Below are positions 18,694 to 28,890 of a DNA stretch of 29,988 bases, piece after piece (the first letter of the stretch is position 1; every line of letters starts with the position of its first letter). Origin of the DNA: Conidiobolus incongruus B7586. Taxonomy: Eukaryota; Entomophthoromycota; Entomophthoromycetes; Entomophthorales; Conidiobolaceae. The stretch spans positions 1 to 29,988 of the forward strand of contig JNEM01014471.1 of assembly GCA_000697335.1 (NCBI GenBank), written 5' to 3'. Made by a program: the position numbers and the translations under genes. The notes beneath the pieces are model-generated. The model saw only the letters and a list, made by a program, of their open reading frames with translations. It searched no databases and was not told where the DNA came from.

Positions 18694-21186
18694 ATGAAAT
18701 TAGGTTTAAATACTTTAATCACCGCCCTGTTATTAGGTGACTCGGTACTCGGAGCTGTTATGTCCATTGATTTTGGCACCGAATGGATGAAAATAGGTTT
18801 GGTCAAACCCAGAGTCCCTTTTGACGTAGTATTAAATAGAGATTCTAAACGTAAAACTCCGGTCGTTCTCAACCTCAGAAAGAATCAAAGAACTATCGGT
18901 GCCAATGGTGCTGCTTTGGGTGTTCGTTTCCCTCCCGATACCTATGAACATTTGAAATTATTACTCGGACAAGATTATCACTCTCCTATTAGTGAAGAGT
19001 ACCGTGTTAATCATCCCAATCGATTTAGCTTAGACGAGACTAGAAATTCTACATTATTTATTCTGGATAATAAGTATCAAGCTTCTATTGAAGAACTCAC
19101 TGCCATGTTCTTTAACTATGCTAAACAAGAAGCTGAAACCGCCGCTTCTGAAAAGGTTAGGGATGTCGTGATTACCGTTCCCACCTACTTTAACCAAGTT
19201 CAACGTCAAGCTATTATTGAAGCTGCCAATATTGCTGATCTCAACCCCTTGGCTTTAGTTAACGATGGATCTGCTGCTGCATTGAACTATGCTATGACCA
19301 GACAATTCCCTACCCCTCAAACCCATGCTTTTTACGATATGGGATCCGGCAATACCATTGCTACCATTGCCAAATTTGAAACAATCACCATCAACTCGGG
19401 AAGTAAATGGAAGAAGAACGTCACCTACACCGATATTCAAGTATTGGGAGTTGGTTATGACCAAACTCTTGGAGGTATGGCCTTCGATCAACGCGTTGAA
19501 AACATCTTATTGAAGGAATTCAATTCTAAATATCCTAATGTTTCTAATTTAAAGGATTCTCCTCGCTCTGTTAAGAAACTTGCCAAAGAAGCCAACCGTG
19601 TTAAGCATATTTTGTCAGCTAATAATCAAGTCAGATCATCAATCGAATCACTTCATGAAGAAAAAGACTTCAATACACAGGTGACTCGCTCCAAATTCGA
19701 AGCCGAATGTAAAGATTTGTTCGAGCGTGTAAATATTCCCCTTAAGACTGCTTTAGCCAATGCTGGTCTCAAGCCAGAGGATTTGGAATCTGTTGTGATT
19801 GTTGGCGGTGGTGTTAGAGTTCCTAAGGTACAAGCTATTTTGAAAGACCTCGTAGGAGACAAGCTTTCCCAAAATCTTAATGGTGACGAAGCCATGACTA
19901 TGGGTGCTTTGTTCCACGGTGCTTCTCTCTCTAGCCAATTCCAAGTCAAGGATATTAGATTAACTGATTTAAGCGTTTATACTGTCGAATTGACCTATTC
20001 CGAAAATGGAGCTAACTCTCACACTGTTCCTCTCTACAAAGCCAATGCTCCCACTAACCAAAAAAAGATCGTCCCTATCAAGTCCAAAGGTGATTTCGAT
20101 ATTGAACTAGATTACACTAATGAAAGCAAGAAAGTCCCACTTTTCCAAGGTCATGTCAAGGGCCTTACTGAAGCTAATGCCAAATATCAAGCTGATGCTT
20201 TAGAATCCAAGGTCAGACTCTTCGTAAACATGAGTCCATTCGGTACTGCTAGAGTTAGTCACGCCAAAGCCGTCTACACCTTGCCTCCTCCTCCCCCTGA
20301 ACCAGCTACCACTACTACCGAAACTGAAACTAAATCTGAAGATGGTTCTAAAAAGAATGAAACCAAGGAAGAGCCTTCTGCTCCCAAGAATGTTACTCAA
20401 ACTGTCCGCTTGAATATTGAGCTTGAAACTGTTGGACTTCCCTCTTTAAGCTCCACTCAATTAAAGAAGGCTAAAGATAATCTAGCCTACTTGAATAAGT
20501 TGGATAGCGATAGAGAAGCTTTGGACGAAGCCAGAAACAATTTAGAATCTTTCGGCTATGGTATTGACGATTTCTTAGATCAATCTGAAGTGATCAAGGT
20601 TTCCACCTCCGAAGAACGCGAATCTCTCCTCCAAAAATCTCGCGAAGCTATGGAATGGTTAGAAGATAACGGTGACAAAGCCTCCTTGAAGGAATTAAAG
20701 AACAAGTACTCCATATTAATCGATGCCAAGAATAAGATTATCCACCGTAAGCAAGAATTATCAGCACGTCCCAAAGCCATTAAAGATTTGGAAAAAGCCA
20801 TTGAAACTACTGAAACTTCCCTCAGTACCATTCCCAAGAACCTCACTGAAGAGCAAGTCAAGTTCATCGATAATTTGGATACCGACGTTCAAAAATACAT
20901 CAAAGAAACCCGAGACTGGTTAGATGCCAAAATCAAAGCTCAAGAAAAACTTCAGCCTCACGAAGAAGCCGCCTTCAAGTCCACCGATGTCCAACCCTAC
21001 ATCAAGAAACTCGAAGTGTACCAATTACAGATTTTAACTAAAGTCTTGACTATGCCCAAGACAGTCGAGCCCGAACCCGAAAAAGACAATACTACCACCG
21101 ATTCGGATAAGAATGAAACTAACCAAGATCAAAACAATATCAAATCTGATGAAAAATTAGTAGATTTTGAAGAAGAAGAATTGTAA
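18694..21186 (+). CDS. LHS1: ER-lumen Hsp70-like chaperone Lhs1/HYOU1, 830 aa
   Basis: Single exon; the true ATG is at 18694 (the GTG just before it is not a start). A signal peptide (about residues 1-21, core LITALLLGDSVLG) directs it to the ER. The Hsp70 ATPase domain follows: phosphate-1 motif SIDFGTEWMKIG at 24-35, VPTYFNQVQRQ at 162-172, phosphate-2 YDMGSGNT at 214-221 and adenosine motif VIVGGGVRVPKVQ at about 368-380. TEWMKIG in place of the Hsp70 TxYS is typical of Hsp110/Grp170. A beta domain, a PPPPPEP acidic loop (from about 531), and a long helical C-terminal domain follow. Several N-glycosylation sequons (NST, NVT, NVS, NET, NLT, NTT) fit a lumenal protein. The family acts as nucleotide exchange factor for BiP/Kar2 in translocation and folding. 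The C-terminus is EEEEL, not the usual HDEL/NDEL. Exon composition is far more GC-rich than its flanks, as in a highly expressed gene. Confidence 0.95.
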   Translation: MKLGLNTLITALLLGDSVLGAVMSIDFGTEWMKIGLVKPRVPFDVVLNRDSKRKTPVVLNLRKNQRTIGANGAALGVRFPPDTYEHLKLLLGQDYHSPISEEYRVNHPNRFSLDETRNSTLFILDNKYQASIEELTAMFFNYAKQEAETAASEKVRDVVITVPTYFNQVQRQAIIEAANIADLNPLALVNDGSAAALNYAMTRQFPTPQTHAFYDMGSGNTIATIAKFETITINSGSKWKKNVTYTDIQVLGVGYDQTLGGMAFDQRVENILLKEFNSKYPNVSNLKDSPRSVKKLAKEANRVKHILSANNQVRSSIESLHEEKDFNTQVTRSKFEAECKDLFERVNIPLKTALANAGLKPEDLESVVIVGGGVRVPKVQAILKDLVGDKLSQNLNGDEAMTMGALFHGASLSSQFQVKDIRLTDLSVYTVELTYSENGANSHTVPLYKANAPTNQKKIVPIKSKGDFDIELDYTNESKKVPLFQGHVKGLTEANAKYQADALESKVRLFVNMSPFGTARVSHAKAVYTLPPPPPEPATTTTETETKSEDGSKKNETKEEPSAPKNVTQTVRLNIELETVGLPSLSSTQLKKAKDNLAYLNKLDSDREALDEARNNLESFGYGIDDFLDQSEVIKVSTSEERESLLQKSREAMEWLEDNGDKASLKELKNKYSILIDAKNKIIHRKQELSARPKAIKDLEKAIETTETSLSTIPKNLTEEQVKFIDNLDTDVQKYIKETRDWLDAKIKAQEKLQPHEEAAFKSTDVQPYIKKLEVYQLQILTKVLTMPKTVEPEPEKDNTTTDSDKNETNQDQNNIKSDEKLVDFEEEEL

Positions 21187-22497
21187 TAAATAACTTAAAA
21201 TATTTCGTACATTTTATAAATGTTAATATAATATAAATATTTGCTTTATTTTACATTTTAATTATTATTTAATTATTTTCTTAATGAATTAATATATTTA
21301 TTTGTTTAGTTTACAATTTTTAATAATTATTGATAATTTGAACAAGAGTGATAATTTTCAATATCTATTGAGTTAATCTATGCGCTATTTTTATTATCAC
21401 TTTAACTAATTGATACATTATAAAATTTATATTAGACTTAATAGACGTATTTTCTTGATCTAATTCCAAGTTATAAAAACCTATTATAAACTTCATTTAT
21501 CAAATTTGATTGTTTTATTCAACAGTTTTTTATAATTGTTCAAATTTTGGTATTTCAATCACACTTGTTAAAGAGTATATTCATATTTATAATAACTAAT
21601 TAAAGTATTAATCCTACTAAAGTATTACCAAATTTTTACTAAATGTAAAATTATTTACTAATATTCAACACTTTTATAGTATTGAATACATGAAAATTGT
21701 ATTAATACTAGTACAAATTTCACCTTGGATTAATTAACAATTAATAATTAATAAGCAATGTGATAAAATACTTCATTATCAATTTTCAGTTGAATATATT
21801 TAATTATTCTTCTAAATGTTGGTTTTTAATTAATATAAATAATATTAATCAAAAATTTGAAGGATCATGATATACAAATCATTACTATATTTTTTCAATC
21901 CAGTTTGATAAGTTGATGAGTAACAATTTGTAACGTTAATAATCAAGTCACATAATTCAAATTTGAGAAGATCTGATAAATTTTAGATTCTTCTAGTTAA
22001 TTGGCACAAACTGAGTCTTGGTCAAATTGGTTGAATTATCTGTGTGAATAATTGTCATTTAACCATTTAAAATCTAGTTTACTATAGTTCTTAGAAGTAT
22101 TAAAATTGACTCATAATATTAGAATAACACATTATTTGCAAATCAGTTTTTCCGTTAATCAAACTATTGTTTTGAAAATTTAATAAGATTGTATTTATCT
22201 AAATTTATCTAAATAAAATTTCAATTAAATTTTCAGATGTTAATTGAATTGTATGTTTGTAAATTAATAACCAATCAGTCTTGAAAATGTTGATCCCATA
22301 ATTGGTTAATATACCCTGAATTCAGGTTCCATTAAATTGGATAAAAATAATAATAAGATAAAATAAATGATTATTTTATCATAACATTAACAGTCTTATC
22401 TATTATCTTTTTTAATTATTAATCATACTTAGTCATTTATCTTTATCCAAATCATTGAAATTATTTTAAAAAAAATTATTATATTTATTTAAGGAAT
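21187..22497. other. AT-rich intergenic stretch before NAGS gene
   Basis: No gene is supported in 1.3 kb. It holds the 3' end of LHS1 (AATAAA right after its stop) and the promoter of the N-acetylglutamate synthase gene, with an exact Gcn4/AP-1-type site at 22107-22113. Nothing else stands out. Confidence 0.5.
22107..22113 (+). promoter_or_regulatory. Gcn4/AP-1-type bZIP site upstream of NAGS gene
   Basis: TGACTCA, the exact consensus for Gcn4/CPC1 proteins that activate amino-acid biosynthesis genes in fungi, lies 385 bases before the NAGS ATG. A six-of-seven match (TGAGTCT) is at 22012-22018. Seven-base sites occur by chance, but the downstream gene is a classic target. Confidence 0.35.
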
Positions 22498-24138
22498 ATG
22501 CTCAATTTATTGAAACCATCAAGACTGATTCAACGATATCCTATTAACAAAGTATGTATTGCAACATTAGCTACAAGGTAATCAAAATTAAATTATTTTT
22601 TAAACTAACTAATACTGTATCATTATAGTACATTATTTAAAGTGAAAGAACGTCCTCCCGTTCAAGTGAAAAAGAATGCACACATCTCCCAATTACAAAG
22701 TGAAAAAGAACTGATTTTTAAAGTGTTAAAATCCATGCCCAGTAAGAGGGAAGCGAAAGCTTACATTAAAAAATTTAGTGCAGCGTCGGACAGTGTGCAC
22801 AAAATCACGAGTCAACCTGTATTCCCTATCGCTCTGGTTAATTTAATTGTACCCCTGTATAAAGAGGAGCTGGAGCAGGTTGCCCAGACCTTGGCCTACA
22901 TGCAGAGACTAGGATTGTATCCTGTAGTGGTGTTAGAGAATACGGATTGGGCGAGTGAAATTCCAAAGTCGGACCAATCTGCGAGCGGTCAATTCCGATA
23001 CTTGAAAGAGTTAATGATCAGTGATGGATTAGCCCTGAGCGAACTGTTGGAGATGGAGAATGTGAAAACGCGATTGATTTCGTCACATTGTTTGGACGCC
23101 ATTCCTTCAAAAGTGCCTGGTCCCGTCAAAATCCCCCATAGTAATATCGATATTAAACCTGTCGCATCCAGTTTGAAATGTGGAGCTATTCCTATTATCT
23201 TGCCCATCTGTAGCGCACCTGATCTTACTCACTTTGCTACCAGTTCATTCGATGCCATGTGTGCTCTGTCAAAGGTCTTGTCGAGATATACGGATCAAGA
23301 CACTAAAATCAACGGTAGACGATTGGATGTGATGAAAGTGATTGTTATCAATAATCGAGGAGGTATTCCTGATCCTGTCCACAAAAATGTAGCTATCCCA
23401 TTCGTCAATCTGAAACAAGATTTTGATTCGTTAATTGAAGGGTACCAAATCAACAACGTCAAATTAGCAGATCCTCCCACCTGGCAGAGTGATTTGAATA
23501 TCGTGATGCAATGCTTAGAATATTTGCCTGCCACCACATCTGCTGTCGTGCTCTCCGCCAGTACCATCAGTGCTGTGATAGGTAATTTAATTACTGATAA
23601 ACCTCTCGTATCTCCCTCCTTGCCGAACGCTCAAGAGCAAAACGATGTAACAGTGTTGAGATATGGGTTAAAGACAATGACTCACACATCCTTGAAAACG
23701 GTCGATCAGCACAAACTCTGGAAATTACTCAACGATTCTTTTGGCAAGGAAATCGATGTCCCTAAGTTCAAAGCGCGTCTCGACAAGGTGCTCCACTCCG
23801 TGACTATTGCAGGTGACTACCAAGGTGCATCTATCGTCACTTTAGAGGAAGGAAACACGATATATTTGGACAAGTTTGCAGTAGGTCCCCAGCACCAAGG
23901 CATTGGTGTTGCCGATCTATTGTGGAAGCAACTTTTAGTCGACTATCCTGATCTCATGTGGCGCAGCAGGGATGACAATGGTATCAACAAGTGGTACTTT
24001 GAACGATGCGACGGCAATTGGAAAGTACCCAATTCCCATTGGATTATGTTTTGGTATGGTAAAACTGGCGTCGATCGTATCAATCAATATTTGAAAGTTG
24101 CTGGCTCTATCCCTCCATCGTTTTTGCCAAAAAAATAA
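22498..24138 (+). CDS. ARG2: Mitochondrial N-acetylglutamate synthase, 529 aa
   Basis: Two exons, 22498-22577 and 22629-24138, with a 51-base intron. The large exon is open without an ATG near its start; the upstream exon supplies one and adds a basic presequence (LKPSRLIQRYPINK) fitting mitochondrial import. The enzyme makes N-acetylglutamate from glutamate and acetyl-CoA, the first step of arginine synthesis. The N-terminal block (SEKELIFKVLKSMPSKREAKAYIKKF) is typical of fungal Arg2. A degenerate amino-acid-kinase-like domain follows to about residue 380. The C-terminal acetyltransferase domain holds LDKFAVGPQHQGIGVADLLW (from about 441) and WRSRDDNGINKWYFERCDG (from about 471), the acetyl-CoA and glutamate-binding segments of vertebrate-like NAT domains. 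Length is slightly below the yeast protein (574). In yeast it is inhibited by arginine together with Arg5,6. Confidence 0.93.
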
Positions 24139-24524
24139 TTTAATTATGTGTTTTAAAATTTTATCTAATAATATACTAAATTTTCTACGATATGAATTAT
24201 ATATCACTATAGAATAAATATGCAATTTTGATGTTAATTTAAATTTTATTTAGTTATATAATATATTTTATACTTTAAAATGAAATTTTTATATGGATAT
24301 TAATTAGCTGTCTAATTAAATAGATCATATGTCAAAATTTATTTTATACTAATATATTATAAACATTATATGGAATTAAATTGAAGTCATTTATAGATTG
24401 ATGATATAATTATATTTACTTAAATATTAATAAATAGAATTATTATTCAGAATACTTTATTAAATTAGGATTTTGTTAATTTAGATATTTATTAGATAAA
24501 TATATCGGAATTATATATAACTAA
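24139..24524. other. Convergent 3' spacer between NAGS and coproporphyrinogen oxidase genes
   Basis: 386 bases of AT-rich DNA where two genes meet tail to tail. It serves as 3' UTR and poly(A) region for both; several AATAAA-like strings occur on both strands. No gene is visible. Confidence 0.5.
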
Positions 24525-25821
24525 TTAAGCCCATTGCCTGGGATTTTTTAAGACATCAACCAATTCTGCTTCGGGACTGTTGGGCGCAGGGTGATGATTG
24601 TAAGCCCAGGAAGCTGTTTTAGGTAAAGACACCAAAATGGATTCAATTCTGGGGTTGGGAGTTGCTAATCCAAATTTAGTACCACGATCGTGAATTAAAT
24701 TAAATTCAACGTATCTTCCTCTGCGAATTTGTTGCCATTCTTTCTGCTCTCTAGTGAATGGGGTATTCATTCTCTTCTTCAGAATAGGGACATATGAAGG
24801 TAAGAAGTTATCGCCACAATCCCTGACGAATTTAAACAATTGTTCGGGATCTTTGGAATCTAAATCGTCGAAGAAAATACCTCCCACTCCGCGAGCTTCG
24901 GAGCGATGCGTGTTGTAGAAGTACCTATCGCACCACTTCTTAAAATCGGTGTAAAAGGTGGGATCGTGCCTGTCGCACGCTTCCTTCAGTGTTTTGTGGA
25001 AGTGTTTGGCATCCTCTTCAATGAGATAACATGGAGTCAAATCGGACCCACCTCCAAACCACCATACTTTATTTTCAGGGTTTTGAGGATCAATGATTTC
25101 GAAATAGCGATAGTTCAAATGGACGGTAGGAGCGAAAGGATTGTGAGGATGGAGGACGAGAGATAAACTAGCTGTGAAGAATTGGTAAGGTCCAGGGCCC
25201 TTGAGTTGCTCGGATGCATTCGCTCTCATTTGCTTAATAGCGGGTAGGGGCAACTGACCATGTACGATCGAAATATTGACACCTGCTTTTTCAAATACGT
25301 TACCATCTTGCAGCACACAGCTAATACCCTCACCTCCTAGCTTCCTAGTCCAACTGTCCCTCACGAATTCTTTTCCATCAATTCTAGACAATTCATCACA
25401 AATTCGTTTCTGTAAATCTTTGACGTATTCGGCCATACGTTCGGCTATTGGAATATTCGTATCTTCATAGTTGGGGTTCTGATATTCCAATTGCACTTTA
25501 GATTTCTAAAAATAGTTGATTCAATATGATAAAATTAATATTTATAAAGTTTAAAAATACTTGAAATTGGAGAGTTGTAAACCCGGCAATTAAAAGAGAA
25601 GTATATACCAACCAATCGTACTTTTGTTTCCCATATTCTTTGGTAGATTTTTGATAAGTTGTCAAATATCTTTTAAAAAATTAGTTTGATTTTATTCAAT
25701 TTTGATTTATTTATTACCTAGTTCCAATAAAATTACTCAAAGATTTATTGAAATGACTGGGATTAGTTCTGAACTTTTGGACAAAGTTTCTAGAGTTTGA
25801 TAATATGGAATTTTTAATCAT
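24525..25821 (-). CDS. HEM13: Coproporphyrinogen III oxidase (oxygen-dependent), 397 aa
   Basis: Three exons on the minus strand, 25821-25718, 25669-25561 and 25505-24525, with introns of 48 and 55 bases. The enzyme converts coproporphyrinogen III to protoporphyrinogen IX using O2, in heme synthesis. Hallmarks: HPHNPFAPTVHLNYRYFE (190-207), WWFGGGSDLTPCYL (219-232), HRSEARGVGGIFFDDL, and the C-terminal RGRYVEFNL..DRGTKFGL and NPRQWA. The two small 5' exons encode an acid-free basic leader (MIKNSILSNSRNFVQKFR) and then a hydrophobic segment at about residues 54-70 (WLVYTSLLIAGFTTLQF). This is a bipartite presequence of the kind that sends proteins to the mitochondrial intermembrane space, as in animals, whereas yeast Hem13 is cytosolic. 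The main exon has no ATG near its start, which supports the upstream exons. Confidence 0.95.
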
Positions 25822-25842
25822 TTTTAAATAAATTTTCAAGGT

Positions 25843-25864
25843 TGACGTCAGTAACTTTGACTCA
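25843..25864 (-). promoter_or_regulatory. Paired CRE and AP-1-type sites near HEM13 start
   Basis: An exact palindromic CRE (TGACGTCA, 25843-25850) and an exact AP-1/Gcn4-type site (TGACTCA, 25858-25864) lie seven bases apart, 22 and 37 bases upstream of the HEM13 ATG. bZIP factors of the Atf/Yap/Gcn4 groups bind these. In an AT-rich region both full sites so close together are unlikely by chance. They may also lie in the 5' leader. Confidence 0.45.
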
Positions 25865-26391
25865 AAGATCAATTAATTATATTTAATCTTTTTAATGAAA
25901 TTAAAAGTTTATTGTGGGTCTTTTGGTAAATTACATCATAATAGATTTATTTTTAGATAATTAGGATAAATATAAAGTTATGGATATTAACTATAAAAAT
26001 TTAATAGATTTTAGAAATCGAAAGTTTGCAATTTTAATGAATTTATAAATAAGGGAAAATACGGAATATTGTATAGATATATTGGCTGATAGCTCAAATA
26101 TTGTTCAAACCATTTTACACAACATACCTACAGATTTTTAATGAAGTAAATTGTGGCAAATATATTTTATATATTATTCAAATATTATATTAATGAATAC
26201 TCCAATATAATATTGAAAAGTATTCATACTTATTTTATGCTCTATAAACTAGAAAATTTATTTTAGATTAGCAACTCAGATGAATTTACAACAATATCAA
26301 ATAACTATTAAACGAATATCAATTGAGATAAATTCGATATGGTTATAAAAGTAAAATTAGAGTTTAACTATATAATATTTAGAAGAATTAT

Positions 26392-26416
26392 GTAATAATA
26401 ATAATAATAATAATAA
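26392..26416. repeat. (TAA)n microsatellite
   Basis: About eight TAA units in a row. A simple-sequence tract without visible function. Confidence 0.8.
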
Positions 26417-26551
26417 TTTGAAGTGCTAAATGTATAGAACATTATTCAAAATCAGCAAAATTATGCTTTAAAACTTGACTATCAATTAAATTTAGTATTA
26501 TTGACAAATATTTTATGACAAAATTTTAATTTAGTCAATAATGCAAAATAT

Positions 26552-26623
26552 CATCTTATGGTGTAGTTGGTTTTCGCGTTTGTCTAACCCACAGATGGTT
26601 CACACTTCAATCCGGCAAGATCG
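26552..26623 (+). tRNA. Decayed tRNA-like sequence, closest to tRNA-Val(AAC)
   Basis: TGGTGTAGTTGG at 26559-26570 matches the internal box A consensus exactly. The D stem GTG/CGC closes (one G-U pair). The anticodon stem TTTGT/ACAGA closes with one wobble around the loop CTAACCC, giving anticodon AAC (valine). Acceptor pieces ATCTT (26553-26557) and AAGAT (26617-26621) pair over five bases. The T arm keeps TTCAATCC but its stem does not pair, appears about two bases short on its 3' side, and the G before TTC is C. Position 37 is C instead of a purine. It is therefore probably a pseudo-tRNA rather than a working gene. Confidence 0.5.
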
Positions 26624-26728
26624 TTGGTTTTAATTGTAAAATTTTTATAATCAATATTAGTTTATTAAAACTAAATATAAATAATTAGATTCTATTTATT
26701 AAAAATGTAAAATATATAAACATTTCTA

Positions 26729-28890
26729 TTATTTCCTAAATTTTAGTGTACGGAAAACGGTTTGTCTTTTACGAGTGATTGGGATCATGTTCTCTTTAGC
26801 CAACAAATTATTCTTAGAAATTTCTCTCAGTAATTGCTTGAGGGAGCTGAGTGGTTTAGCTAATTTAGGCTCGCCAAATTCATTGATATCTCCAGATTGA
26901 TAAAATGATGCCTGTTCATTTCGGACCGCAACGTACTCTTCATAGAGTTGAAGTTTGTCCTGTGTGGATTTCTTGATCTGGTAGTGTAGTTTCCATATAT
27001 CCTTGCCGGAAGGATCCAATTCGACAGGTGTGTCAATTTTTTGACCATTGATTGTTGACCAGCATAACATTTGATATTTAACCAAAGTGGACTGGGGACT
27101 AACAAAACTGAGGACATTGGACTCACTTTCCTCTTTGGACTTGGGTTCAACTACTTCGACGAAAATATCCATCATTAAGGACTTCATCTTGGTTTTGAAG
27201 GTCACTAATACTTCCTGATCTGGGAAGTCTTTGGTAACAGTATCGAGGATTTTTTCTAACATACGAACGGTAATGGCGAAGGCTTGGTCACCCATAACGC
27301 TATTTCCGAAAAGTTTGGAATCCATCTCCTCCAATGAAATATATTGAAATCCAAAGATTTTGGCTGTATTATGGTAAGCTACTAAAATACCATCCATTTT
27401 ACCTATTCTGACTTGGAAACTAAATAATAATTAATTTGATTATAATTAAATTGCAATAGCATTGACTAACCTATATTTCAAGAAAGCATTTCGAATCATA
27501 TCGTAGTATTCTCTTTCGAAAGACTCCATCACACCAAATTGCTTGTTTAATTCGTAGCCTAGATACTCTTTATAATAGTGTTTATCTAATCGAATAGGTA
27601 GTGTGGATCTTGTTTTCAAATCAAAAATCTTTCTAGGTAATCTAGGATCTGCACAATCGAGCTGAGCTCTGAAAGCAATATTAGAAGACTAAAATTGATA
27701 AGTATGATTATAAAAATATAAAATAGTGATAGCTTACAGCTGAATAGCGATAAGCATTAGGCTCAGGAATAGGTCCAGGATACAAATGTTCATTCTCTTT
27801 CAAATATCTTGAAAGTTGGGAAGGTGACTGAGTAAGCATTCTTTCCATAATATGTCCCTAAAGTAAAAAATAAATCATTTGATCAATAATAAAAATCAAA
27901 CACACTTACCAATTGATTCAATATATTAGGACCAGAATCAAAGGTCTTATCCGAATCAATATTGTAAATACCTTCCCTAGGTTTCAATTTAACTGTAGTT
28001 GGAGTAGTCAAAGTTTTGGAAAAATCACGACTCTAATTCATATTATGTTAAATCTATCTAAATATAAGTAAAATAAAAATTACCATTCTAGAAAAATCTG
28101 AAGAAAAAGTAGTTAAAGTAGGACGTTTCCAACCCGAAGCCAGAAAATAAAGATGAGAAAGTAATCCAGTAACCGATGAAGTAGTAGCAGTGTAATTCAG
28201 TTTATGAGTTTTGGCATAATTAAATAATACCTAATTATAAAATTCAATATATTCCCAAAAAATTATTTTAAGTATATCTACCTCATCTTTAGATGCTGGA
28301 GTATAATCTGGAATTTTGCTCATATCAATATCCTCAGGTTGAACGATGTTCTCTAAATACGGGTCAAAGTTATAGATTCCGGAGTGAGGATCTTGCAGAT
28401 AAGTAATTCCTGGACTAAAATATTGATATAACAATAAAAAATGAACTTATTGGAAATTACAGTGTGAAATAAAAAAGAAATTACTTGAATAAAGTCCTAT
28501 CTAAACCAAAATATAATTGAGGTACTTCTTGATGTTTGACCTTATTTAAACCTATTAAAATTTTTTAAAATGATAAATTTAACGATAGAAATTCATAATT
28601 ACTGGAATGTTTAAATAAAGTAGTAGTAATCACATTAGAATTATCTTGTTTTTTCCTCTGTAATCTTTTGGATTTACTCTCCTTTTGGTTAGGTTCTATA
28701 AATATATCAATGAAAATTCAAAAAAATATTGCAAAATTTCTTAATAAATTGAGTTTATACCTTTAGTTACAACGGATTGGTCACTATAATTTCTAACATT
28801 TGTAGCAATATAATTATTAAAATACTTAGAGTTGAACAAATATATTTTATTATAATTATTATTTAGCTTTAAATGGATTATTCGATTCAT
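26729..28890 (-). CDS. PET127: Pet127-like mitochondrial RNA-processing protein, ~574 aa, one frame break
   Basis: Nine exons on the minus strand: 28890-28761, 28695-28603, 28551-28485, 28414-28282, 28230-28084, 28032-27910, 27859-27738, 27688-27471 and 27419-26729. Pet127 is a membrane-associated mitochondrial factor needed for 5' processing and turnover of mitochondrial mRNA, with a PD-(D/E)XK nuclease-like core. The leader is rich in Asn, Lys, Arg and lacks acidic residues for over 30 residues. Family marks in order: SGIYNFDPYLE, PASKDE, TATTSSVTGLLSHLYFL, REGIYNIDSD, GHIMER, EPNAYRY, then RAQLDCADP and FDLKTR (Asp295-x-Lys297, the nuclease-type signature), and KMDGILVAYHNTAKIFGFQY. Exon 7 has 122 bases where the flanking phases need a multiple of three. 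The frame changes within GHIMER..MLTQSP at a run of four T (27839-27842). One missing base, a sequencing error, or use of an acceptor 17 bases further in (which drops GHIMER) could explain it. Other exons are intact. Confidence 0.9.

Larger units (their letters stand above)
25822..26728. other. Intergenic stretch: HEM13 promoter and PET127 3' side
   Basis: No gene is supported. It contains two bZIP-type sites close to the HEM13 start, a (TAA)n microsatellite at 26392-26416 and a tRNA-like relic at 26552-26623. The rest is AT-rich without visible structure. Confidence 0.5.

Noticed and set aside
19255-20923. Antisense and other-frame reading frames inside LHS1
   Set aside because: They are shadows of a strongly conserved, well-coded gene and show no family features or own starts.
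12870-28890. Functional cluster of mitochondrial genes
   Set aside because: Five of the nine genes are mitochondrial, but they belong to unrelated pathways, lie in mixed orientation and are separated by large gaps; coincidence is the simplest reading.
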